From: JAICYJ01 sp963737445
GTDB lineage: Bacteria > Actinomycetota > Thermoleophilia > Gaiellales > JAICJC01
Length of the DNA stretch: 64,000 bases
Assembly: GCA_963737445.1 (NCBI GenBank)
Contig: CAVTSO010000007.1
Span: 1-64,000, forward strand
Direction of reading: 5' to 3'
Program-made: the position numbers and the translations under genes
Shown: positions 17,368-25,778 of the stretch, in pieces
How the letters are laid out: each line of letters starts with the position of its first letter
How positions within the stretch are numbered: the first letter of the stretch is position 1
Notes under the pieces: generated by a model
Told to the model about the DNA's origin: nothing
What the model saw: only the letters and a program-made list of their open reading frames with translations
Database searches by the model: none

Positions 17368-18791
17368 CCACCGTTTCACCCCACGCCCATCTGCACGCCG
17401 AAGACGCCACCGACCGCATTTCGTGGTGGGTTCTGGGCTTCATTGGCGTAGCTCAGTTCATGGTCATCCTCGACGTCACCGTTGTGAACATCGCGCTTCC
17501 GTCGATCAGCAACGCGCTCAGCTTCTCGGCGACTGACCTGCAGTGGGTCGTGACGGTCTATGTGCTGTTTACCGGTGGCCTGATGTTGCTTGGCGGCCGA
17601 TCAGCGGATCTGCTCGGGCGTCGCCGTGTGTTTCTTGTTGGTCTACTTGTCTTCACCGCCGCCTCTCTGGCCAGCGGACTTGCCTGGTCGTCCCACGCGC
17701 TGATCGTCTCGCGGGCAGCGCAGGGACTTGGTGCGGCGCTTCTCTTGCCCTCTGCCTTGGCGATCATCACGACGACTTACTCCGGCGCCCAACGAACTGC
17801 CGCGCTGGCGGTCTGGGGTGCGATTGGTAGTGCCGGTGTTGCCTTCGGTGTGCTGTTTGGCGGCATCATCACGACGGCGTTTGGTTGGGAGTGGATCTTC
17901 TTCATCAACGTCCCGATCGGGATCGTGGTCGCCGTTGGCGCGGTGCGGCTCGTCCCCGCTGAGGGCTCGGTCAGCTCGACGGGACTGAAGCTTGATCTGC
18001 TTGGGGCTATCACCCTTTTGGCCGGCCTGATGACGCTCGTCTACGGAGTGGTGGGAACGGCGCAGCACGGATGGGCATCAGCGCGAACCTGGCTCCTGCT
18101 CGCCGTCGCTGCTGTCTTGTTGGCTGCCTTCGCCGCGATCGAACGCCGTGGCACAAAGCCGTTGGTGCCCCCGGCGACATGGCGCGTGAGGTCACTTGTT
18201 TCGAGCGCTGTCGTCATGCTGGGGACGACAGGCATCTTGGTCGGCTCCTTCTACCTGAACACCCTGTATCTCCAGAACGTGCTCGGCTACTCGGCGCTGA
18301 AGACTGGGCTCTCGTTCTTGCCGCTCGCGCTTGTCATCCTCGCCGCCGCCCACCTCGCCTCACACCTGCTATCGCACGCCGGGTCTCGTGTGGTCGCGGT
18401 GGTCGGTCTGATACTGACCAGTGTCGCTGCCCTGCTTCTCGCCCTAGCACCAGACCGGGCAAGCTACCTGACCAACCTGCTGCCCGGATTCCTGCTCTTG
18501 GGCGCGGGCGTCGGACTCGTATTCGTGGCGGTAACGGTCACGGCGATGGCCGATGTCAGGCATGATCAGGCGGGACTAGCCTCCGGGATCATGACGACAG
18601 CTCACGAGCTCGGCGCCGCCCTTGGCGTCGCGATCTTGGCCGCCGTGGCCACATCGAACGGGAACCCGGTGAGCGGCTATGGGGACGCTTTCTTCGTCGC
18701 CGCGGCGATCGCCGGAGTGCTCGCCTTCGTGGCCGGGATCGTGATACCGGCCCTGCGGCCAGCGCCGGGGACGCACGTTTCGATGCACTAG
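17364..18791 (+). CDS. MFS exporter, DHA2 family (EmrB/QacA type)
   Basis: A 475-residue drug/proton antiporter with 14 predicted membrane helices. Motifs: DVTVVNIALPSI in helix 1 (motif D1 of 14-helix exporters), GGRSADLLGRRRVF between helices 2 and 3 (motif A), and a motif C-like GSAGVAFGVLFGG in helix 5. It closes the multicopper oxidase operon and overlaps the preceding stop by four bases. The context suggests export of a toxic organic compound or oxidation product. Confidence 0.92.
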   Translation: MTTVSPHAHLHAEDATDRISWWVLGFIGVAQFMVILDVTVVNIALPSISNALSFSATDLQWVVTVYVLFTGGLMLLGGRSADLLGRRRVFLVGLLVFTAASLASGLAWSSHALIVSRAAQGLGAALLLPSALAIITTTYSGAQRTAALAVWGAIGSAGVAFGVLFGGIITTAFGWEWIFFINVPIGIVVAVGAVRLVPAEGSVSSTGLKLDLLGAITLLAGLMTLVYGVVGTAQHGWASARTWLLLAVAAVLLAAFAAIERRGTKPLVPPATWRVRSLVSSAVVMLGTTGILVGSFYLNTLYLQNVLGYSALKTGLSFLPLALVILAAAHLASHLLSHAGSRVVAVVGLILTSVAALLLALAPDRASYLTNLLPGFLLLGAGVGLVFVAVTVTAMADVRHDQAGLASGIMTTAHELGAALGVAILAAVATSNGNPVSGYGDAFFVAAAIAGVLAFVAGIVIPALRPAPGTHVSMH

Positions 18792-18818
18792 CGCCGAGTC
18801 GGGGTTCAGCGCTCGGCC

Positions 18819-19964
18819 TTATCCGCTAGCCGCGCCGGCGAGATGGTGCTTGCGAGAGGGGATGTCTGCAGTGATCCTCGTCCCCTGACCGGGATGGCTG
18901 CGTATTTCGATGGTGCCGCCGAGCGCCTCGATCCGGTCGCAGAGGCCACGGAGGCCCGAGCCGGATTCGACGGCCGCGCCGCCATCACCGTCATCGGCCA
19001 CGGCCACCAGTACGTGGTCTTGGCCTTGGGTGACGGTGATGGTTGCCGACTCCGCGTTCGCGTAGCGGGCAACGTTGGTGAGTGACTCGGCGACGAAATA
19101 GAACGCCGCGATCTCCACCTCCTCCGGCAGTCGCTCACCGACGTGGCAGTCGAGCGCAACCGGAAAGGGCGCTCGGTCGGCGAGCGCTTGGAGTGCTGGC
19201 CGCAGACCCTTGTCGCTCAGCATCGCGGGGTGGATGCCGCGCGCCAGGTCGCGTAGCTCGGCGGTGGCGGTCGTCAGCGTTTGGGTTGCCTGGTCGAGCG
19301 TCTGGCGGGCGGCGTTGATGTCGCCGCGATCGAGTGCGCTCCTCACGAGCCGCAGCGTCATCCCGAGGGTGACGAGCTGCTGCTGCGCGCCGTCGTGGAG
19401 GTTTCGTTCGATCTCCCGTCGCGCGGAGTCCTGTGCGGCGATGATCCTCGCGCGTGCGGCTTCCAGCTCGGCGATGCGGGCCTGTTCAGCTGCACGATCG
19501 CGCATGGCGTCTTCTGTCTGCTTGCGCTCGGTGATGTCGAAGATCACGCCGTGCAGCCAGGCCTCCCCGTCCTCCCCGACGACCCGCTGTCCGCGCTCAA
19601 GCACCCAGCGCACGTCCCCGTCCTCCCGAACGATCCTGAATTCCAGACCGTACGGCGAGTCCGAGAGCACGGCCGTTCTCACCTCGCGGTCGACATCGTC
19701 CCGGTCGTCTGGGTGGATAACGCTGGCGAATGACCGGCGCGCGTTGTGGATGAAGTCCGACGCCGGGTAGCCTGAGATGCGCTCGATCTCGCTGCTGAAC
19801 GCCTCCATTGTCCAGTCGCGGTCAAGCGCGCAGCGATACACCGCACCTGGGACGTTGGCGACGATCGCCGCCAGCTCGCGGTCGCCCTCGTCCGCCTCTA
19901 CACGGCGAGGCTGGCGGGAGTGCCGAACTGCTGAATCCTTCACCACGACAGCTCCTCTGATCAT
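18819..19964 (-). CDS. Soluble PAS-domain sensor histidine kinase (HisKA_3 type)
   Basis: A 381-residue cytoplasmic kinase with no membrane helix. A PAS/PAC module covers about residues 30-150 (ISGYPASDFIHNARRSFASV, then VIFDITERKQ). The phosphoacceptor helix R-R-E-I-E-R-N-L-H-D-G-A-Q-Q-Q near 190 and a GHKL ATPase (ESLTNVARYA, DDGDGGA, GSGLRGLCDRIEALGG) follow. No partner response regulator is encoded nearby. It is convergent with the DHA2 exporter gene. Confidence 0.9.
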   Translation of the reverse strand: MIRGAVVVKDSAVRHSRQPRRVEADEGDRELAAIVANVPGAVYRCALDRDWTMEAFSSEIERISGYPASDFIHNARRSFASVIHPDDRDDVDREVRTAVLSDSPYGLEFRIVREDGDVRWVLERGQRVVGEDGEAWLHGVIFDITERKQTEDAMRDRAAEQARIAELEAARARIIAAQDSARREIERNLHDGAQQQLVTLGMTLRLVRSALDRGDINAARQTLDQATQTLTTATAELRDLARGIHPAMLSDKGLRPALQALADRAPFPVALDCHVGERLPEEVEIAAFYFVAESLTNVARYANAESATITVTQGQDHVLVAVADDGDGGAAVESGSGLRGLCDRIEALGGTIEIRSHPGQGTRITADIPSRKHHLAGAASG

Positions 19965-20003
19965 CGTGTGGTGAGCGATTCTCCACCACGGCGCGAGCCG
20001 GGT

Positions 20004-22223
20004 CTAGTCACCGCCCACGGTTGGTCGGTGATGTCCAGCGGCGGGCTCTGCCTCGACGCGGAAGTCGGGTAGCCAGCCCAGGAATTTCGGCATGTACCAG
20101 CTCCGGTCGCCGAGTAGCTCCATCCATGCGGGCATCAGCACCGTGCGTACGATCGTGGCGTCGATCAGGATGGCGACGCCAAGGCCGAACCCCATCTGTT
20201 GGAACATCACGAGCTGGCCGGCGGCAAAGCCAGCGAACACGGCCACCATGATGAGTGCTGCGCCTGTGATCAGCCGCGCAGTGGAGGTGATGCCGAACGC
20301 GACCGCTTCACGGGAGTCGCCGTGTTGGTCATAGCGCTCCCGGATGCGGGACAGGAGGAATACCTGGTAGTCCATGGAGAGCCCGAAGAGCACGGAGAAC
20401 AGGAAGAGCGGGATCCATGCCTCGACGGTGGGAACGACCTGGAATCCAAACAGGCCGGCGCCGTGCCCCTCTTGGGTGACCAGTACGAGGAGGCCGTAGG
20501 CGGCGCCTACGGAGAGCAGGTTCATGACGATGCTCGACGCCGGTACCACGATCGAGCGGAACGCGAGCATGAGCAGGATGAAGCTGAGACCGAGCACGAG
20601 CGCGAACACGATCGGCAGGTAGGTGTCGGTGATGTCGAAGTAGTCGAGATTCTGGGCGCTTGCGCCGGTCACATATGCATGGAGATCGGTGTCCGCAAGT
20701 GCCGTCGGGATGTACCGATCACGGAGGTCACGGACCGCGTTCAACGCGGCGTCCGAGTTTGGGTCTCCGGCCACCGGCACGTTGATCACGCCGAGATGCT
20801 TCGCCGGCACGGCCGAGGGTTGCGGCAGCCCAAACCGAGGATCCGAACTGAGCGCGGATTGCAAGTCCCGGAAGGCTCGTACGGCGGAGGGCGCCGCCAC
20901 GTCGCCGTCGACGACGATCGTGGCAGGCGTAACTTCTCCGACGCTGAAGTCGCGGTTGAGCGCCACATATCCCTGCTTGGAAAGCGTGCTGTCCGGCAGC
21001 GTGGCCAGGCCGGCGGCGCCTGTGTTGATGCTGAAGTACGGAATCGCCAGCACCAGCAGCAGCGCGATCGAGCTGACCATCGCCACCACCGGGTGCCGCA
21101 TGACCAGATCGACGGTTCGGCCCCAGAACCCCTCGTGCGGCGCCGTTGTCTGCTGCGCGCGGCGGCCGAAGAACGGTACGCGCAGCGATTCGACGCGATC
21201 GCCGAGGAGGCTCAGCACGGCGGGAAGCAGTGTGAGAGCCGAGATGACGGCGGCCAAGACGACCAAGATCGCGCCCGCTCCGAGGCTGACGAAGATCTTG
21301 GTCGGCACGATCAGCATGCCGACCAACGCCAGCACCACCGTCATCCCGCTGAACAGCACGGCACGGCTTGCGGTGGAGCCTGCGAGTTCGATCGCGTCGA
21401 GTTTCTCGTGGCCGTTGCGGCGCTCCTCGCGGTAGCGCGAGACGATGAACAGCGAGTAATCGATACCGACCGCCAACCCCATGAAGGTGATCATGTTGAC
21501 GACGAAGAAGCTGAGCGGTGAGATCTGGCCAATCAGCGCGGCCACCGCGATGGCGACCAAGATTGCGAAGATCGCCAGAATCACCGGCACCAGGGCGGCC
21601 AGCACCGTGCCAAACACCGCAAGCAGAATCAATAGCGCGATGGGGATACCGATCCCTTCGCCCTTCCCAAGGTCGCTCTCCGAGAGCGTGGTGAAGTCGC
21701 GGCTGAGCGTGGCCTGCCCGGTCGCCAATACCTGGTAGCCAGCCTGGCCGTTGGACGCCTTCACGACATCGAGAAGTGACTTGATGTTGTCGCCCGCGTT
21801 GTTGATCTCACTGCCAGGCTGGGTCACCGCGATCAGCGTGCTGTGCTGATCCTTCGAGACCTGCGACGGCGCGTTGGTCTGGTAGTAGGTCGAGCCTACC
21901 CGCACCGGGCCCTCAGCAGCCGAGACCAGTTGGGCGTGGATCGCCTCTACCCGCTGCCGAAAGCCGGGGTCGGAGACGGTCGTGGTGGAGGAGCGGACGA
22001 TCACGACATCCCGCACCGGCTCTTTGGTACCTAACCGCTGATGCATGAGGTCGATCGCACGCTGCGACTCCGGAGTACCGACAAAATCTCCCTCCGTCGT
22101 CAGCGCATCCGAAAGCAACGCCCCCGTGAGAACAACGCTCACCACCGCGGCCGCAAACCAGACTCCCACAGTTCGCCACGGATGCCTTGCACACGTCCGA
22201 GCCATTCGCGCCGTTACACCCAT
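20004..22223 (-). CDS. MMPL/RND-family membrane transporter
   Basis: A 739-residue protein with the two-repeat MMPL layout. There is an N-terminal helix (WFAAAVVSVVLTGALL) and a large extracytoplasmic loop. A cluster of helices follows, with GLAVGIDYSLFIVSRYREER, and the second half repeats this with FGLSMDYQVFLLSRIRERY. The G-x-D-Y-S/Q segments are the proton-relay Asp-Tyr motifs of the family. The ATG at 22223 is preceded by GGGAGG at good spacing; an upstream in-frame extension has no such site. MmpL-type proteins export lipids or hydrophobic compounds in actinobacteria; the substrate is not evident. Confidence 0.92.
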   Translation of the reverse strand: MGVTARMARTCARHPWRTVGVWFAAAVVSVVLTGALLSDALTTEGDFVGTPESQRAIDLMHQRLGTKEPVRDVVIVRSSTTTVSDPGFRQRVEAIHAQLVSAAEGPVRVGSTYYQTNAPSQVSKDQHSTLIAVTQPGSEINNAGDNIKSLLDVVKASNGQAGYQVLATGQATLSRDFTTLSESDLGKGEGIGIPIALLILLAVFGTVLAALVPVILAIFAILVAIAVAALIGQISPLSFFVVNMITFMGLAVGIDYSLFIVSRYREERRNGHEKLDAIELAGSTASRAVLFSGMTVVLALVGMLIVPTKIFVSLGAGAILVVLAAVISALTLLPAVLSLLGDRVESLRVPFFGRRAQQTTAPHEGFWGRTVDLVMRHPVVAMVSSIALLLVLAIPYFSINTGAAGLATLPDSTLSKQGYVALNRDFSVGEVTPATIVVDGDVAAPSAVRAFRDLQSALSSDPRFGLPQPSAVPAKHLGVINVPVAGDPNSDAALNAVRDLRDRYIPTALADTDLHAYVTGASAQNLDYFDITDTYLPIVFALVLGLSFILLMLAFRSIVVPASSIVMNLLSVGAAYGLLVLVTQEGHGAGLFGFQVVPTVEAWIPLFLFSVLFGLSMDYQVFLLSRIRERYDQHGDSREAVAFGITSTARLITGAALIMVAVFAGFAAGQLVMFQQMGFGLGVAILIDATIVRTVLMPAWMELLGDRSWYMPKFLGWLPDFRVEAEPAAGHHRPTVGGD

Positions 22224-22292
22224 CACCGGCCTCCCACGTTCAACTGCCAGTCCTGAACGACGAGTCGTGAGGTTCCCACACGGCGAGAAGCA

Positions 22293-22424
22293 CTGCAACC
22301 CCTGGCCGAACTGCTTGTGCACGTCCCGCGGATCCGCGTCGAGGAACGCGTGCTCTCCCGAGCGTTCGGGCCTGACTACGAGCGACAGTCGTCACCGTTC
22401 CGGCTCATCCCGGGCATCTGGTAG
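22293..22424 (+). pseudogene. C-terminal fragment of an isoprenylcysteine methyltransferase-like protein
   Basis: The + frame reads AELLVHVPRIRVEERVLSRA, continues F-G-P-D-Y-E-R-Q, and ends R-L-I-P-G-I-W before a stop. The R-I-x-x-E-E-R-x-L and D-Y-x-x-Y/Q spacing with a closing R-L-x-P-G motif matches the C-terminus of ICMT-family membrane methyltransferases. The membrane part and any start are absent. It lies between the MMPL gene and the tRNA-Arg end of island II, where debris from integration is common. Confidence 0.45.
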
Positions 22425-22497
22425 CGCGGCGACCTGGATCGCGGGTTCCATTCCGATCGCTCTCCACAGTGCTTGCGGACGTCCGGTGGAAGCCGCG

Positions 22498-22674
22498 CTA
22501 CGAGCGCTGGCCGATCTTGAAGTAGCCCATCTTCCGCAGCGCCCAGACCTCCTGAGCCTCGGTCAGCGAATCCCAATATGCCTCTGCGTCTCGCTCTCGC
22601 TGGGCACGGCTCCTCGGCCTCTCCGCCGGGAGCGGAGGCAGAGTACGAGGGACGAATGATGCACTTTTCGGCAT
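22498..22674 (-). CDS. Small basic protein of unknown function (58 residues)
   Basis: This frame begins MPKSASFVPRTLPPLPAERP. It continues with a charged helix, ending AEAYWDSLTEAQEVWALRKM then G-Y-F-K-I-G-Q-R-S. The C-terminal half looks like genuine protein, with regular amphipathic spacing and Trp residues. The gene starts about 30 bases downstream of the mature tRNA-Arg end and could be co-transcribed with it. I see no match to a known family, and no strong ribosome-binding site precedes the ATG. Confidence 0.5.
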   Translation of the reverse strand: MPKSASFVPRTLPPLPAERPRSRAQRERDAEAYWDSLTEAQEVWALRKMGYFKIGQRS

Positions 22675-22706
22675 TTTGACCGCTCAAAAACGGCTTGGTT
22701 GAGCCA

Positions 22707-22779
22707 TGCGCCCGGCACGATTCGAACGTGCGGCCTCTGCCTCCGCAGGGCAGCGCTCTATCCCCTGAGCTACGGGCGC
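22707..22779 (-). tRNA. tRNA-Arg, anticodon GCG
   Basis: The - strand folds into a complete cloverleaf of 73 bases. The acceptor GCGCCCG pairs with CGGGCGC and the D stem is GCTC/GAGC. The anticodon stem CTGCC/GGCAG encloses loop CTGCGGA, and the T stem GCACG/CGTGC encloses TTCGAAT. The discriminator base is A, and CCA is not encoded. The anticodon reads GCG (codon CGC), with the C at position 35 that arginine identity requires. Most bacteria decode CGC with an ICG tRNA, so GCG is unusual. The 3' end doubles as the integration site of island II. Confidence 0.93.
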
Positions 22780-22874
22780 GTTTTTCAAGCTGGGAGCGGC
22801 CTCGCGCGCATCTAGCTCGCGCTTAGCTGCTTATGTCCCGTGTGCTTGAGTGTTGGAGTGTACTGGGTATCGGT

Positions 22875-23831
22875 TTAGCCGAGGGCGACGAGCGCCTCCG
22901 GCGCGTCTCCGTTCAGTCGCAGCGGTGACCAGCTCTCGCCCTGGTCGCGGCTCTCCCAGAGCTGACCGTCGGCGAGGCCGGCGAACAGGCGCCTATCGGT
23001 GGCGAGCAGCGCGTAGGGCATCGCCGGTAGCGGCTCGGGCAGGCCGCCCGTGAGTGGCTGCCACAGCTCGCCGTGGCGCTGCCGGTAGATGCGCGCTTGC
23101 GGGTCGCGGCGACCGTGCGCGGCGTAGGGGCCGGTGCTCGCCGAGATGTACCAGCATTCGGAGTCGACGGCGACCGACCAGGTGTAGCGGCGGTCGAGGC
23201 CGTCGTCAGCGTGCTGCCAGGTCTCGCCGGCGTCGGTGCTGAAGGCGGCGCCGCCGCCGCCCGCTTCGTAAGCGCGTCCCGCTCTGAGCGGGTGCCAGGC
23301 GAGCGAGTGCACGTCCGGCTGGGCACCGGGACGGTGATCCTGCCAGCTCTGCCCGCCGTCGGTCGACCGCATCAAGCCGCCGAGCTCGATCCCGACTAGG
23401 AGCAGGTCGGCGTCGTGCGGGCTGGGGGCGATCCAGCGCACGTGTGAGGTCCACGGGCGCGGCGGGAAGCTCCAGCTCGGCTGCGAGGGCAGCTCGAGCA
23501 GCGCTTCCAGCTCGCTCCAGCTCTCGCCTCGGTCATCGCTTCGGAACAGCCGGCTCGGCTCGGTGCCCGCGTAGACCGCCCCGTCGCCGGCGCTCACGGC
23601 GAGCGAGAACACTCCCGGCTCGGGCAGCCTGCAGTCGACCCAGCTGTGGCCGCCGTCGACGCTGCGACGCACACCGCCCTCACGCAGTCCGGCATACACG
23701 ACGTCCGGGTCGGCCGGGTCGACCGCCAGGCACTGCGTGCCGCTTTCCGACAACAACCGCTCGGCCGTCCACCCGTTGCCCACCTCGTCAACGCGAACGA
23801 TCCCGTCCCCGGTCGCGGCATACAGGCGCAC
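22875..23831 (-). CDS. Asp-box (BNR) beta-propeller protein
   Basis: A 318-residue protein with five Asp-box motifs of the form S-x-D-x-G-x-[ST]-W: SVDGGHSW, SDDRGESW, STDGGQSW, STDAGETW and SRDQGESW. These form a sialidase/photosystem-assembly-like propeller. There is no signal peptide, so it is probably cytoplasmic. GTG start at 23831, with GGAGG eleven bases upstream inside the end of the ABC transporter gene, whose stop is three bases before. This coupling ties it to the DrrAB-like exporter. Catalytic residues of sialidases are not evident, and a ligand-binding role is more likely. Confidence 0.8.
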   Translation of the reverse strand: MRLYAATGDGIVRVDEVGNGWTAERLLSESGTQCLAVDPADPDVVYAGLREGGVRRSVDGGHSWVDCRLPEPGVFSLAVSAGDGAVYAGTEPSRLFRSDDRGESWSELEALLELPSQPSWSFPPRPWTSHVRWIAPSPHDADLLLVGIELGGLMRSTDGGQSWQDHRPGAQPDVHSLAWHPLRAGRAYEAGGGGAAFSTDAGETWQHADDGLDRRYTWSVAVDSECWYISASTGPYAAHGRRDPQARIYRQRHGELWQPLTGGLPEPLPAMPYALLATDRRLFAGLADGQLWESRDQGESWSPLRLNGDAPEALVALG

Positions 23832-23833
23832 GT

Positions 23834-25678
23834 CTAACTCATCCTCCGGTAGCGCCAGACCGACAGCGGCACGAACACCGCCAGGATGCCTACGATCCAG
23901 GCGAGCGAGCCTGCGAGCGAGCTCGGCACGCCGCCGGTGAGCGCGAAGGTGCGCGCCGCGTTCGCGGTCAGCGTCACCGGCGAGGCCTCGGCGATCGGTT
24001 GCAGCCAGTCGGGCATGCTCGAGATCGGGACGAACACCGAGCTGGCGAAGACGAGCGGGAACAGCAGCACGAACCCGGCCGTCTGCGCTGTTTCGGCGCC
24101 CTGTACGACCAGCGATACGAAGGCGAAGATCCAGCTGAGGGCGAAGCCGAAGGCGGCGACGAGGGCGACGCACGCGAGCGCCGAGATGACGCCGGCCTGG
24201 AAACTGAAGCCGACCAGGTAGCCGACGCCGATCATCAGGCCGATGATCAGGACGTTTCGCACGAGGTCCGCGGTCGTTCGCCCGAGCAGGACCGCCGAGC
24301 GAGCCATCGGCATCGAGCGGAAGCGGTCGATCACGCCGCGGCGGAGGTCCTCGGAGAGGCCGACCGCAGTGTTGGTCGCACGGAACGTCACCGACTGGAC
24401 GAAGATCCCCGGCAGCAGGTAGTCGACATAGCTGACTCCCGCCGGCAGCGCCAGGCTGACCGCACCGCCGAAGACGTAGACAAAGAGCACGACGAACATG
24501 ATCGGCTGGATCGTCGAGAAGACCAGCAGATCGGGCTGCCGCCAGAAGTGGCGGAGGTTCCGCATCGTCACGACGGCGGTGTCGGTCACGCTCGCCTCGG
24601 CAGCTCGTGGCGACGGTGCATGCGCGCGCCTGTGCGGGCGTGGAGGCTCCACGACCGTCTCTTCCGGCACGGTAGCTGCGGTCTGCGGTTCGCCGTTCTC
24701 GCTCGGCGCTTGACCGGTCAGCTGCAGGAACACGTCGTCGAGCGTCGGCCGCCGCAGGCCCATGTCGCTGACGCCGATCCCGGCCTGGCGGAGCTCCGCG
24801 GCGGCCTCCTCGACCAGGACGAGGCCATCCCGCGGCGCCGGCAACGTCAGCCGGTTCGGTCGCCCGTCCTGCTCCGGAGCGCCGCAGCCCACGCGAAGCA
24901 GCGCCGCCTCTGCCTCGACGCGCTGCGCCACGTCGGTCAGCTCTACCTCGAGGATCTGGCCGCCGACGCGGTCTTTGAGCTGGCTGCCCGTCCCCTTTGC
25001 GATCACCCGGCCATGGTCGATCACCGCGATCTCGTCGGCGAGCTGGTCTGCTTCTTCGAGGTACTGCGTCGTCAACAGGATCGTCGTTCCCTCGCGGCGA
25101 AGGTCGCGGACGATCTCCCAGATCTCGTTGCGGCTGCGAGGATCAAGACCCGTCGTCGGCTCGTCGAGGAAGAGCACACGCGGCTGCGTGAGCAGGCTGG
25201 ACGCCAGGTCGAGTCGCCGTCGCATCCCGCCCGAGTACGTCTTTGCCATTCGGTCAGCGGCGTCGGCGAGCTCGAAGCGCTCGAGCAGCTCCGACGCTCG
25301 GCTGCTGGCCTGCGCCCGAGAGAGCCGGAACAGGCGCCCGAACATCACCAGGTTCTCGCGGCCCGTCAGCAGCTCGTCGACCGCCGCGAACTGACCGGTC
25401 AGCGCCAGCAGCTCGCGCACGCTCGCCGGCTCGGCGACGACGTCGCGCCCGAGCAACTCTGCCCGACCCGCATCCGGCACAAGCAGCGTCGCCAGGATGC
25501 GGACGAGCGTGGTCTTGCCCGCCCCGTTCGGCCCCAGCAGGCCGAACACCATCCCCTCCGGGACCACCAGGTCAACGCCGGCCAGCGCGGTCGTCGACCC
25601 GAACCGCTTGACCACGCCTGCGACGCGGACCGCGGGCGGCCGGTCGCCCCGTGATCCGTTGGACTCAGGCTGCGACAA
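23834..25678 (-). CDS. ABC exporter with fused ATPase and permease (DrrA-DrrB type)
   Basis: A 614-residue fusion. The N-terminal ATPase has Walker A GPNGAGKTT (about residues 49-57), signature YSGGMRRRLD and Walker B VLFLDEPTTGLDP, with the C-terminal DrrA extension. After an Arg/Pro-rich linker near 345-365, an ABC-2 permease with six helices follows. It has the motif GVIDRFRSMPMARSAVLLGR typical of DrrB-like permeases. The two functions are normally separate genes. Substrates of relatives are antibiotics or lipids. The TTG start used here is uncertain; later starts would still leave the ATPase intact. Confidence 0.9.
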   Translation of the reverse strand: MSQPESNGSRGDRPPAVRVAGVVKRFGSTTALAGVDLVVPEGMVFGLLGPNGAGKTTLVRILATLLVPDAGRAELLGRDVVAEPASVRELLALTGQFAAVDELLTGRENLVMFGRLFRLSRAQASSRASELLERFELADAADRMAKTYSGGMRRRLDLASSLLTQPRVLFLDEPTTGLDPRSRNEIWEIVRDLRREGTTILLTTQYLEEADQLADEIAVIDHGRVIAKGTGSQLKDRVGGQILEVELTDVAQRVEAEAALLRVGCGAPEQDGRPNRLTLPAPRDGLVLVEEAAAELRQAGIGVSDMGLRRPTLDDVFLQLTGQAPSENGEPQTAATVPEETVVEPPRPHRRAHAPSPRAAEASVTDTAVVTMRNLRHFWRQPDLLVFSTIQPIMFVVLFVYVFGGAVSLALPAGVSYVDYLLPGIFVQSVTFRATNTAVGLSEDLRRGVIDRFRSMPMARSAVLLGRTTADLVRNVLIIGLMIGVGYLVGFSFQAGVISALACVALVAAFGFALSWIFAFVSLVVQGAETAQTAGFVLLFPLVFASSVFVPISSMPDWLQPIAEASPVTLTANAARTFALTGGVPSSLAGSLAWIVGILAVFVPLSVWRYRRMS

Positions 25679-25778
25679 CGAGGTCGGGCGTTAGGGGTGC
25701 ACCCATGAGCGGTAGCCTATGTCGAGGCGAATCGACTGCAACACCTGGAACGTGGTGCTCGGTGGGCGTCACGGGCGA

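Larger units (their letters stand above)
6660..22745. mobile_element. Island II, 16 kb integrated at tRNA-Arg
   Basis: The island is bounded by a 42-base direct repeat, one copy of which is the 3' part of an intact tRNA-Arg. It starts with a frameshifted tyrosine recombinase fragment and carries a GmrSD-like restriction protein. A redox/metal block follows: regulator, TrxR-like, quinone oxidoreductase, DUF4396, multicopper oxidase, hydrolase, flavin monooxygenase and DHA2 exporter. A PAS sensor kinase, an MMPL exporter and fragments of truncated hemoglobin and an isoprenylcysteine methyltransferase-like protein complete it. The cargo and ends fit a genomic island that has lost its own mobility. 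Confidence 0.8.

Noticed and set aside
22686..22706. Rho-independent terminator after tRNA-Arg (GGCT...AGCC followed by GTTTTT)
   Set aside because: The stem is only four base pairs, too weak to support as a terminator on its own.
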